Assembly: GCA_902702965.1 (NCBI GenBank)
Contig: CACRXP010000670.1
Location: 60,353-124,352 of the forward strand
DNA from: Spirometra erinaceieuropaei
Taxonomy: Eukaryota > Platyhelminthes > Cestoda > Diphyllobothriidea > Diphyllobothriidae
Length of the DNA stretch: 64,000 nt
Direction: 5' to 3'
The position numbers and the translations under genes were made by a program. The stretch's first letter is position 1. Each line of letters begins with the position of its first letter. Shown here piece by piece: positions 33,496 through 43,300 of this stretch. Under the pieces are notes generated by a model. That model did not search any database. It worked only from the letters and a program-made list of their open reading frames with translations, and was not told where the DNA came from.

Positions 33496-34560
33496 TTGAT
33501 CAGAACGGACTACAATAATAAGATGATGTCATTGTTAGAAGATGGATCTTCTTATAACCCACTTTCAGCGGATCCTACCAAAGCACAACTTTCATCCATT
33601 GATAAAGTTCTGAAGCGTCTTACAGGGAAGAAACAACTGCCAGGAGATATAGCGAAATCCCTGAGACAAAATGAACCGACAATCGCGAAGATGTATGGAT
33701 TGCCTAAAGTTCACAAGACGGATGTCCCACTACGACCGACAGTATCATTAATCGGGGCACCAAACTACAAAATTTCCAAGTGGTTATTCCAAAAAATTCA
33801 CCCGCTTTCGAGGAATTGCGAAACTTCAATTGAGAACTCAAATGAGTTTCTAAAGAAATTGGAAGGAATCACAATCTCTTCTGATGAAATAATGGTTTCC
33901 TTCGATGTAGTGTCCCTCTTCACATCGATGCCTTTAGATGTGGCAAAACAATGCACAGAAGAACTATTGATGTCCTATGATATAGACGTTCCCGCAACTG
34001 CCGTGCTCGAACTCATAGATCTATGCTTGGAAACCAACTTCTCATTCAACCAACAGTGCTATCAGCAACTGAAAGGCGCTCCTATGGGATCCCCAATTTC
34101 TGATTTTCTCGCCGAAGTCACAATGCAGAAACTGGAGACTACGGCCCTTCCGTCAATCAAACCTAAATTGTGGCTGCGATATGTAGATGACACATTTGTA
34201 ATCGTTAAAAAGGACCAATTGGAAGCTCTCCACAACAATATAAACTCGACGATTCCGGGGATTACGTTCACACTCGAAAAGGAAGTCGACAGTGAACTGA
34301 CTTTCCTGGATGTTCTCGTACAAAGAAAGACTGACGGAACACTACGTACATCAGTTTACCGTAAAGACACTTACGCGGAAATCATTCTACCTACGAGAGC
34401 AACCAGCCAATTTCTCACAAACGGGGTGCTGTCAAAAGTCTGCTTAATCGAGCAAAAACACATTGCTCTGATGAAGAAGGCTATCAAGACGAACTCAAAT
34501 TCTTGTGTGAATTGTTTTCGCGGAATGGGTACCCTAGAGATTTTGTGCGCCGATGCATGA
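33496..34560 (+). pseudogene. Penelope-like reverse transcriptase
   Basis: This 354-codon frame carries the Penelope RT signature: MYGLPKVHK and PLRPTVSLIGAPNYKISKWL near the fingers, then VSFDVVSLFTSMP (motif A, catalytic Asp), KGAPMGSPISDFLAE (motif B) and WLRYVDDTFVIV (motif C, YVDD). The thumb region follows, with FLDVLV and SVYRKDTYAE. The last 20 or so residues are out of frame relative to the family, and the frame ends at 34560. The correct continuation (LFSRNGYPRDFVRRCM) is in the next frame from 34503. Catalytic residues are intact. Confidence 0.85.
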
Positions 34561-35105
34561 GGCAGAAAGAGTCGAAGAGAAAGGAGCCAAGTAGTCCAAA
34601 TCAGACGTCCGAACCAAAAACTTGGCGAACACTTCCTTACATTAAAAATGTGTCTGAACTCGTTGAAAGACACTTAAGGAAGCATCAAATTCAGGTGGCG
34701 CACCGACCGACGACTAGTTTGCGCACTCAGCTCGTGCACCCTAAAGATAGGGTTAACTATCTGGACAAAAAAGAAGTCGTTTACAAGATCCCTTGTGATG
34801 CGTGTGATGCCGTCCATTGTGACCAGACTGGAAAATGCGCCTCTACACGCATTCACGAACACCAGTTGGCAGTGAAGAGGCGAGACCATCTGTCTCAGGT
34901 GGCCATGCACACCCTGGACATCGGGCACACTTTCGCTTGGGAGAAAACTCGCATTGTCGCTGTGTGCCCCTCAAAGAAAGGCCGAGAGTTCCTTGAAACC
35001 ATGCACTCAGACGAATCATGCATCAACCGGCATATCGAGTTGAATGCCGCGTACAGAAATCTCAAGGAGAGATGGAAGAGGCGAGGACCAGTCAGAACGG
35101 ACTGA
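34503..35105 (+). pseudogene. Penelope-like linker and GIY-YIG endonuclease region
   Basis: The 200-codon frame begins in the end of the RT domain (NGYPRDFVRRCMRQ), passes a linker, and reaches VVYKIPCDACDAVHCDQTGK followed by TRIHEHQLAVKRRD, AMHTLDIGHTFAWEKT and ESCINRHIELNA. In active elements the middle reads close to VYKIPC..C...Y(I/V)G(Q/E)TGR. Here HCDQTGK has lost the Tyr-Ile/Val-Gly part, so the nuclease is probably inactive. The Cys pair and the R-x-x-EH motif remain. Confidence 0.8.
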
Positions 35106-35208
35106 CACACAGGATGGCCGCTTACTGGCGTGAACGTAAAGCGATTATCGATTTTTTAAGTGCACTTTGCATGTTAGCTGTGTTGGCGGATTTGCTCCCC
35201 ATCTGTGC

Positions 35209-35330
35209 CTGACGACGACTCGGGGAACCGGCGTCGAAAATTTGCACAATAAACTTCCTTTCCCAAAGCACACATTCGACTTCGAATTATATTTTTCGGG
35301 ATGCCTACCTTCCAACATATATATATATGA
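35209..35330 (+). repeat. Penelope-like element 3' end with hairpin motif
   Basis: About 100 bases after the endonuclease stop, CTGACGACGAC-T-CGGGGAACCG-GCGTCGAAAATTT (given in pieces) forms a hairpin. A CAATAAA signal and the tail TTCCTTTCCCAAAG...TTCGAATTATATTTTTCGGGATG follow. The same tail recurs at about 36134-36205 (plus), and the hairpin recurs inverted at 35992-36021. CTGACGA and GAAA placed around a stem resemble a hammerhead ribozyme core, but the pairing is off by one base. Confidence 0.6.
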
Positions 35331-35520
35331 GAAGGTGATACCGACAAAGACAAGGGAGACCGGAATGGCCATTTCTGGCTTATTAGCCGTCATCAGCCAG
35401 TCATACCCAACCCCAAGTGTGGATCACCTGAGATTCGAACCCGGGATCTTTGGTCATGGAGTTGAACGCTCTACCATTGAGACACGGGCCCGTTGTCCTG
35501 TCGGTTGTGATCGGGAATAT
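35325..35520 (-). mobile_element. tRNA-derived SINE copy
   Basis: Read on the minus strand, 35493-35430 gives a tRNA-like head: GTGTCTCAATGGTAGAGCG (A box), then CCGGGTTCGAATCTC (B box). The body continues through GTGATCCACACTTGGGG and CTGGCTGATGACGGCTAATA to GAATGGCC and TCTCCCTTGTCTTTGTCGG. It lacks a paired acceptor stem, so it is a SINE and not a tRNA gene. Confidence 0.8.
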
Positions 35521-35522
35521 TA

Positions 35523-35901
35523 ATTATGATAGTGGGCGCTCACCGATCAGGTTACGGAACATGCTCGTTCCGTTGTGCCTTGGGGCTCATACTTAAACCC
35601 TCGCAGGCAGTCGCACAGCGACTAGTGATATATGTTGAGAAGGTGATACCGACAAAGACAAGGGAGACCGGAATGGCCATTTCTGGCTTATTAGCCGTCA
35701 TCAGCCAGTCATACCCAACCCCAAGTGTGGATCACTTGAGATTCGAACCCGGCCATTCCGGTCTCCCTTGTCTTTGTCGGTATCACCTTCTCAACATATA
35801 TCACTAGTCGCTGTGCGACTGCCTGCGAGGGTTTAAGTATGAGCCCCAAGGCACAACGGAACGAGCATGTTCCGTAACCTGATCGGTGAGCGCCCACTAT
35901 C

Positions 35902-35906
<5 letters not shown>
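35523..35906. repeat. Long perfect inverted repeat (156-nt arms)
   Basis: The left arm 35523-35678 and the right arm 35751-35906 are reverse complements, judged by eye without a mismatch. The 72-nt spacer (35679-35750) is SINE body. The arms begin or end with ATTATGATAGTGGGCGCTCA and GAATGGCC and contain the ACCGACAAAGACAAGGGAGA segment of the SINE family. A head-to-head duplication of a SINE and its flank would explain it. Confidence 0.9.

Positions 35907-35938
<32 letters not shown>
35904..35938. repeat. (AT)n microsatellite
   Basis: About 16 AT dinucleotide units directly follow the right arm of the long inverted repeat. Confidence 0.9.
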
Positions 35939-35940
<2 letters not shown>

Positions 35941-36035
35941 TTGAAATCCAGTACGTTCTTTGGGGAAGAGAGAAAACTTTATTGAGTAAATTTTCGACGT
36001 CGGTTCCCCGTGTCGTCGTCAGTCTAGAGAAAATG
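35938..36035 (-). repeat. Penelope-like 3' end, inverted copy
   Basis: On the minus strand this reads CTGACGACGACACGGGGAACCGACGTCGAAAATTT (in pieces), then CAATAAAGTTTTCTC and CCCCAAAGAACGTAC. It matches 35209-35280 with a few changes. It shows that the hairpin motif is a conserved part of the element end. Confidence 0.6.
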
Positions 36036-36129
36036 TGCAGAAAACAATTAAAATTTCAAACGTTCTACAAAATCAATACTCATTTGGTGCCTCAGCTAGT
36101 AAGCTGCCGTCGTATGTGTCAGTCCGTAT

Positions 36130-36215
36130 TGATCAATAAAGTTTTCTCTCTTTCCCAAAGAACGTACTTGATTTCAAATTATATTTCTTGGGATGACTGC
36201 GTTCCGATATATATA
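36130..36215 (+). repeat. Penelope-like 3' tail, second plus copy
   Basis: The sequence from TCAATAAAGTTTTC through TTTCCCAAAG and TTCAAATTATATTTCTTGGGATG to CCGATATATATAA matches 35250-35330. It lacks the hairpin, so only the last part of the tail is present in this orientation. Confidence 0.55.
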
Positions 36216-36224
36216 AATTAGATA

Positions 36225-36420
36225 TAGGGGAGAGGCAAAATAACACTGCCAGCAGAGACAGTGGATCCTAGAATGGTTGTTTCTGGCTTATTAACCGCCG
36301 GCAGCCAGTCCCACCTAATCCCGACGTGTTAAAAATTTGGGGCTCGATCCGCGACCTCTTGGTTAGATGTCCACTGCCCCTAAGCACTGAGTCACGGACA
36401 CCTTGACATGCCGGTTACGT
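36225..36420 (-). mobile_element. tRNA-derived SINE copy (diverged)
   Basis: GAATGGTTGTTTCTGGCTTA and TTAACCGCCGGCAGCCAGTC parallel the body of the other SINE copies. The minus strand of about 36405-36345 gives a tRNA-like head with GTGACTCAGTGCTTAGGGGC and GGATCGAGCCCC. It is older than the copies at 35.3 kb. Confidence 0.6.
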
Positions 36421-37084
36421 AGGAAAATGACACTTTCTTCGACCTTATTTAATTCCCCAGTGGTCTTTATCTTTGCGAAGGAGATGGTTCGACGTGGTTT
36501 ATGGGTATCATGAAGGACGTGACTCATTGGCTAATCGAGTTCTTGGAGCATTCTGGGATATCCTTCTTTGGGAGTGTTGCTTCTATCTGCCAGTACTGCT
36601 AAAACTGCAGATCATTCGTTTATCGGTAATGTTTTCGAAAATTATTTTTTACTCTTCCGATGATTCCTCATTTGCTTTTTGGCATATTCTAATTTATTGT
36701 AACACTTAAGGAGTTCTAGTATACGAATCTAAGTTTGATGCGCACATATTCGCCTATTGTCTTACTATTTCACTATTGAACTTGTCCTCCCAGATTGTTT
36801 TTAAGATCTGAAGTGTTTATGCTTTGTTTTAAAATCACTGACGTCTCTGAAAATAGTTGATAATGCAGGCTTGGGCTACTCTGCGGTTTGAAATCTGATA
36901 CATATTAAGACCAGGAAAAATTGAATACTTGACCACGCTTCGAGCCGTAAAAACCTTTGTCAAGCAGACGTGCTAAGTTTTGCGCCTGCCATGTTTCTTG
37001 TTCACAGTCATTCTTATCTCTTGAACACTACGCAAAAATAGACTTATAAATTGAGCTTTTCGAGTTCTAAATGTTCGAGTTATA

Positions 37085-37326
37085 ATGAGCTGTTGCTCAA
37101 CGCGCTCCAGTCGGACAGGTGGCCGACGCACATTTGACACTGGTTTCTCGATGTTGCGCGGAGTCTCTCGACATCTTGCCCGCTTCCCCCGTCGCGAGTG
37201 CCTACGGTCAATATTTTCATCAGACGCATTTACCGAATCACGTGGACAGTTTTATTATGTCATCCCGGAGATTCCGAGTGATGACACTTCAAGAAATCCC
37301 ATTTTGAATCATGCACACCTACCAAG
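37085..37326 (+). CDS. M3-like protein, exon 1 with possible mitochondrial presequence
   Basis: The exon can start at Met 37085 (MSCCSTRSSRTGGRRTFD) or at Met 37151 (MLRGVSRHLARFPRRECLRS). The second start gives an Arg-rich, acid-poor N terminus like a mitochondrial targeting peptide, and I prefer it on that ground alone. The exon ends NPILNHAHLP, comparable to the NPLL...LP opening of oligopeptidase A, and donates at AAG|GTACTG in phase 2. Confidence 0.6.
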
Positions 37327-40300
37327 GTACTGCGACTGTGACAGTTAGATACTTTTAGTTTTCGAACGGTAAAGCCCGAAGATGTGTTCACGGGGGTTTC
37401 AAAACTTATAATTGAATACCAAGTTTCTCTCACGCAACTCTCAGAGGAAGTCAAGCAAGGAAAATTTGACCTAACCTTCGATAATTTGGTTGGCAAACTG
37501 GACGAAATCATATTCCCCCTGCAATACTCCATGCAGTTACTTGGTGGCTTCGGGATTATCCAAGACAATTCCATCTGGCGGCTCATTGGCGGTCGGCTGT
37601 TATCTAAGGTTCTACAAGCCCAATGCGAGCACTTTTACTCGGATGCGGCTATATATGAGGCTCTGCACAAAATTCTTCTGAATCTGAATGATCCTGATGG
37701 ATCAAGGAAAGGTTAGAATCCCTCATCTTTCAGTGTGAACATGATAGTTTTGTATTTAATTGCTAGCGCGTCCATGGTTCGAGCCTGAATCCTCGATCCA
37801 TTTTATATCAGGAACCTATTTACATGTTCGGAGCTCCCCTGCACAGCCTGGAAATTAGATCACCGCGTCTCCGTCATCGACCGTCCGCCCAAGTCTTGCT
37901 TATTATAAAGTTGCATAACATCTAGGCGGCTTTTAGTTTTTGACATGGTAAACACGGACTTTAGGCTCCGTTCTGCGGTTGCGTTCGTAGCTCTCGTATG
38001 GATTCGGCCTCGGTAAATAGAAATAATGCTGTATATTATTGTATTTTACGTCTTATGGAGTATTGCCTTTGTGCTTTTTGTCTTGGCCATCATCGTTTGC
38101 CATACTTACGGCGCTCAACAAGTCATAAATCAACAGTTTTAGCCTTTATGACGAGAAAAGTGCTAAACCATTTACTAGTTTTTAACCGCTCTAAAGTCAT
38201 CGAACTGCATAGTGTCGTAGGGTTCAGATGTGCCCTGTCCAAGCCGTTCTTTTTTTACTGTCTTAACACTTAAGAGCGTTTTTGAATGCTTGATTCAAAT
38301 GTGGTTATGCAGACAAAACTCACTGCTAGCCACAACACCGGTGAGCTTCTCTAACTTCCTCAACCGCAAACGGTGACTTTTTGTGTTTTTATTATATTTG
38401 CTTCGAAGTTTGTTGGATAGAGGATAAACAGCCTTACTTGACATAACGCATTACGGTCTGTTTACAGACTTCTGAAAAGTCCTCTTATCAGTGTTAACCG
38501 CCTGGAATTTATGGTGGAGCATCTTCATCGCTTGCTCCGAATGAACTGCCTCCAGTACTTTGCCAGACAGTCTTTGGTCTGTTATTAAATTATAAGTTCG
38601 TAAGTCGGATTGCTCAACAATTAGCGTTGCCAGACTACCGGTGACTCGAGCTCATTTCAGGCATTCTGTTACGGAAGATACTGGACGATTCTATAGCTAG
38701 CTGCAAATCATGTTCTTTAAGCATCAAACTCACCCTGACCAGTTGGGTGCAAACAGCGGAGTCTTTAATCCAGCTAAATGTGATTAAAACCCCACATTTC
38801 GGTCAAAAATCGTGGCTCATGAAAAGGCTGACTGGCACCCTTCCAGTCTAACTCCTAACACACGCAGTTTAACACAGAAACACCTTACTTCGAGGTTGGG
38901 AGGGAATCCCGGCCCAAAGTTTGCAGAACAAATGTAGCAGTTGTTAGTGAAAATGCAGGTAAGAACCTTCTCAAGTTCCATCTAACTGTCTCATGAGCTT
39001 TCGAACTCTCTGGGCCGTCGTTAACTTCCACGGTCACTCTTGTACATAGTAATCGTACGTTACTTGTCCCCAAATCTCACACTTTACTGTGTTTATCGAG
39101 TTGCTTTACTGGTTTATAAAAATTCTTCCTCGCATAGGCATTTTGCAGCAGTTTCTGGCCGAAAGCTGGGCCTGCGGTGCCGGACTGTCTACCGTGGCGT
39201 CTGGAAAGACTGATCCACCTCCTTCGGGGCTTACAGAATGTGCCTCTTGCCCTGTGAGCCACTTTCCTCACAACCTTTCTGCGCGTCAGGCCCAGAAGCG
39301 CCTCTCCGAGCTGCAGTACCTGCGCGCTGAGCTGACTCGCATTGAACGTGAGTTCGAGCTCATGGTTGCTAGTAGTGCCTTTGTTAGTTTACCGCAAACT
39401 CAGCTCGGAGCCAGGCTCACTGGACGATACCAGAATTCCCAGAGCATCGACACCCAACTGCCCGAATACCTTGCAAATGCGCTCTCCCCCGAAGATCAAG
39501 GGCAAGTGCCAGTGGCGGAGTCCGATCTCGCGGCGTCCGCCCCGCCCTGGCTGTCCCGAGCCCTGGGCGGTCGTCTCGAGGGTGGTTACGTGACGGGAAT
39601 GCGGGTCAATCTGGGCATCGATCGCACTGCACTAATTTTTCTACGACACTGCAGCAACCGTGAGGTAGGTCGGTACTTGTATTTTTTGCTTGTTTGAAGC
39701 CGCGGTTTGCTAGATTACTTCCTTTATAATTAAATCCAGTAAGTTATTTTTTGGGAAATAAATTTTATATGGCAGATTCGTCGCACGGTATGGCGGGCGC
39801 TGGTCCAAAGGGCAAGCACTCGTAACTTTGGGGGCGCCTCTGGTCAGCATGCAGCAAATGATGAGCGGATTCAAAATATACGGAAACTTCGTTCTCAGGT
39901 GGCGGAACAGTTCAACGTCCCCGATTGGCTCTCCTTGGTTTGGCATCGATCTTCTCCTGGAGGTCGTGGTCCCGAGAGTCCGGAGAAGCTCGTCAAAGAA
40001 GTGCTTGAACCGCTGCGAAAAAAACTCCTACCACTTGGGAAACTTGAGTGGGTTGTACTCAGCGAGTGGGCACCACCCTATCTGCGGATTCCGCGTAAGT
40101 TCCTGCCTCAGCGGAATTGCTTCTGCAGTGTTAGAACAATTTTTGGTGTTTGTGTAAGGTTAAACCATTCCGTCGGCAACAACTACTCTCTGTAAAAGCA
40201 GGACAAGACAGTTTTTATCAGAATAGTAGGCATTTTTACGCCTGCTAGCATTCTTCGGTTCCCACAGGTCAGAAGTCATAATTTGAGAGTGACTGCCACC

Positions 40301-43300
40301 TTTACCACCGCATTACAGCTAACCTTTTCCCTGTATGTCAGACGTATTATTGTCCAAGTGGTTTCTTGAGCGACTGTTTCGACAGTGCAACGGTATTTTC
40401 AAGGAGGTTTCATCTGTCTTTGGGTCTAGTTTTGGTTTTCGCAGCTCAATCGACACGTGCGTACCTGACTAGCTTTAAAACGTACTTTCTCACGTGCTGA
40501 ACTTACCCCTTTTGGTAAGTCAAGCGAAGCCAATCTGTCTGGTTTTGTAAATGATAAACTGTAGAACATAGTATCTGGCTTTTTCTCCAAAGGTTCTCTG
40601 TGGTTTGGATTTACGCGTACCAAAGAAAACGTGCATCACACTTAGCGGGCGTTAAACTGTTGATTCTATTTTAAAGATTTCATACGTAGATCGTGCGACC
40701 CAGAGCTTACGTTTTGGCCAAAGCCGAATGTTCCGAATTTCATGAAATTTTCATGCGATTAAAGCCAATTTACTTATTGTCTTAAAACTTTTCTTTTTAT
40801 CCTCAATTCGTCTTCATGGTCGCCAAGTAACTTCCATTCTCGTAACCTGCCTAACTAAATGTAGTGATCCTTGCAATTAATCATTCCGGTCAGTTACCTG
40901 TATTCAATCCCACTACCCAACGTTTTATAGCATGCGCACTATTTTCACTCAATTTTGTCATCTTTGTGAGGACCATTTTGAGGTAGTTCGTGGTATGCTT
41001 GAATGAAATCTCAATGCAAAGATTTTCGCAGTTTAGTACACTCGTTAGTCTACCGACTGAGTAAGGTCGATAAACAGTCGATTTATTCCTAAATTCAAGA
41101 AAGACCAAAGTGTCTTAAAGCTGCCGTTTTGACTATGAGATGTCACCCCTTTGGAATTTGCGGTTGGAACATAGAGAAATGGATTTTTCCAAATACCTTT
41201 TGGCGAATGTGCATCCATGCTGCACGCAGGGTTTTCGCAATCCTTAGAAAGTGTCTAAACTCGATGCGCTGTCCTCATCACCACAAAGATCCCAATGTAC
41301 CGAGCATCCCTCTGACCAGTCCTTCTGCACACTTGTCAATGCGAGCGAAAACTGGCGATAGTCGTTCACCGTTGACTGAGAAACATCCTCCGAGTAAATT
41401 ATACCGTCATAGTCGAGGGAGTTCGCAATCGCTGCGAAAACACCGTGCTGTTATTTTAGGCCTTTGAAGAGAGACTGAGGTGATTTGGAAAGTCGTTTGT
41501 CATCCACCCCACGAGTCCAACGTTGCTGCCCTTGATCCGACGTACCTGTTGGTCGAGAGACGTCGAAGAGGAGGTCAGCGTAAGACTTGGCTGGACACAG
41601 TTTACTAGGCATGGAGGTGGTTCCTGAACATCCAATATTCTGTCTCCCTCAATCGAGAAGCGAGTGAATCAAGATGTCCATATCTGCTGCTGCAGACCAT
41701 CACGCTTGGAGAGGTGTAATCTGTGTTAACACTAAGACGGGCTAGATCAGGCATGACTACAGCCCTACGAAGTACTAGTAGGTACAGGTCTGGCCCTCAT
41801 CATTCTGGTGATTTCTGCTCAGGATTTTTCGTGCTGTCTATTCTACGATGATGATTCTAGTGGTGGGGAGGGTGGCAGTAACAGTGTTGGCGCTAAAGAC
41901 GTTGATTATTACAATAGATACAGTCACGAATAAGGTCACATTCTTTTCTTCCCTGTAGACCATATAGTTCGCTCCGTTCGTCTTCCTTACTCAAAAATGA
42001 CCCAAGTTTTTTTCCTGCAGCAGCGCTGTCTATCGTCACCCCCACTTACCTGTCGCCTCACTTTATTTTAGGTAGTATGCTGGGTCCAACCCATGGTGGG
42101 TACAACCACTTTTGAAACTGGTATTTGCTGCGTGTGCTTAATCTGTGTTATACTAACATCGTAGCTGGGCGACCACATTTGCACCAGGTATTCTCTTACA
42201 CTGACTCATCAATCACGCGTAACTACTGACTTGAGCTATCTCCTCATTATTTTCATTCCCCTTCTTCGTCCCTCCGCAGCAAATTTAGAGCACTTCGATA
42301 TAGACTATGCCATCGAACAGTACAACCACATCACGTCGGTGACGCCGGGTGCCAGTCTCCTCACCGATCCGCGCAACGAAAGACGTCTTCCCCTGCAGGC
42401 CACTGTGGACAACATCTTCACGAGACTGGGTGACCTCCTTGGACTAAAAGTGCGTCGTCTGCCGGCCGGAGAGGGCCACGCTGCGGCACTGGACCTACCC
42501 GACGGCGCGATCTACGAGGTTCTTCGGCCGGAGCAGGGAGGCCCAGAGAAGGCAGGCGAGATCATTGTGAACATTTGTGCAAAGTATGCTGCATTGCACC
42601 GTTATTGCATGATTATTGAGCAGTCCTCTCGGTCTAAAGATTGTCAGCTGTCCAACTTTAAAAAACCTGTTATTCGAAAGCAAATCTCTGACGCTTATTA
42701 TTTTGATTGAAACCTAGCGCACACAAACGGACATTTAACGGCTCTTGCCACTAGGATGGGTAGTTTTCTGGTTGGCTTGGATGATTGGATCAAAAACGGG
42801 TTATGCTTATGAAGGAAATCATGGTCATAATGGGATTCAACCATAGCACCCGGACGGATAAAAAAGGATAAGGGTTTATTTCTTGTCCAGATTTCATACT
42901 GAAATGGTACTTATCAGACAACCAACTATTATTCTCTTTTATTCACAAACACAAATTTGTTCTTAGCAGAATGCTTTGCAGTCTTTGAAGACCGTCCTAC
43001 CAGTGCGCTATAAAGGCGCAACCTTTCCTTTCCATAAGTGGACCGGCAAGGGCGGGTGAGACTAAGAGAGCAGTTGTTTCAGGCAGTTGTCTATTTACCC
43101 CTCGGAAATGCGCATCCACAGGCGGTGCGCGTGGACCAAACCGATGGGTCCTCAGCACGGTTCCATCGGTGCTTCTGCAGCAGTCAGTCATTTTTGGTTT
43201 GAATTGAATATTTATTAACACTGAATTAGCACATACCGATCTGTCGTGGTGTACTCTGGCGGATAGTGTAACAGCGCAAATTTAGGGTGCACTTGTTGAT

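Larger units (their letters stand above)
33430..35105 (+). mobile_element. Penelope-like element (RT + GIY-YIG), frameshifted
   Basis: A Penelope-like retroelement coding region with its N-terminal part missing or lost in the gap. It opens with IIILPADKGGLVTI, the usual start of the conserved region. The reverse transcriptase follows to about 34490 and the GIY-YIG-type region to 35105. A single frameshift near 34490-34510 separates the two frames. Elements of this class integrate by RT priming with a GIY-YIG endonuclease; that is family knowledge. The downstream 3' region at 35209-35330 and related sequence at 35936-36205 are probably its terminal-repeat parts. Confidence 0.85.

Noticed and set aside
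35430..35493. tRNA gene on the minus strand
   Set aside because: A and B boxes are present, but no paired acceptor stem was found, and the sequence continues into a repeated SINE body found several times nearby.
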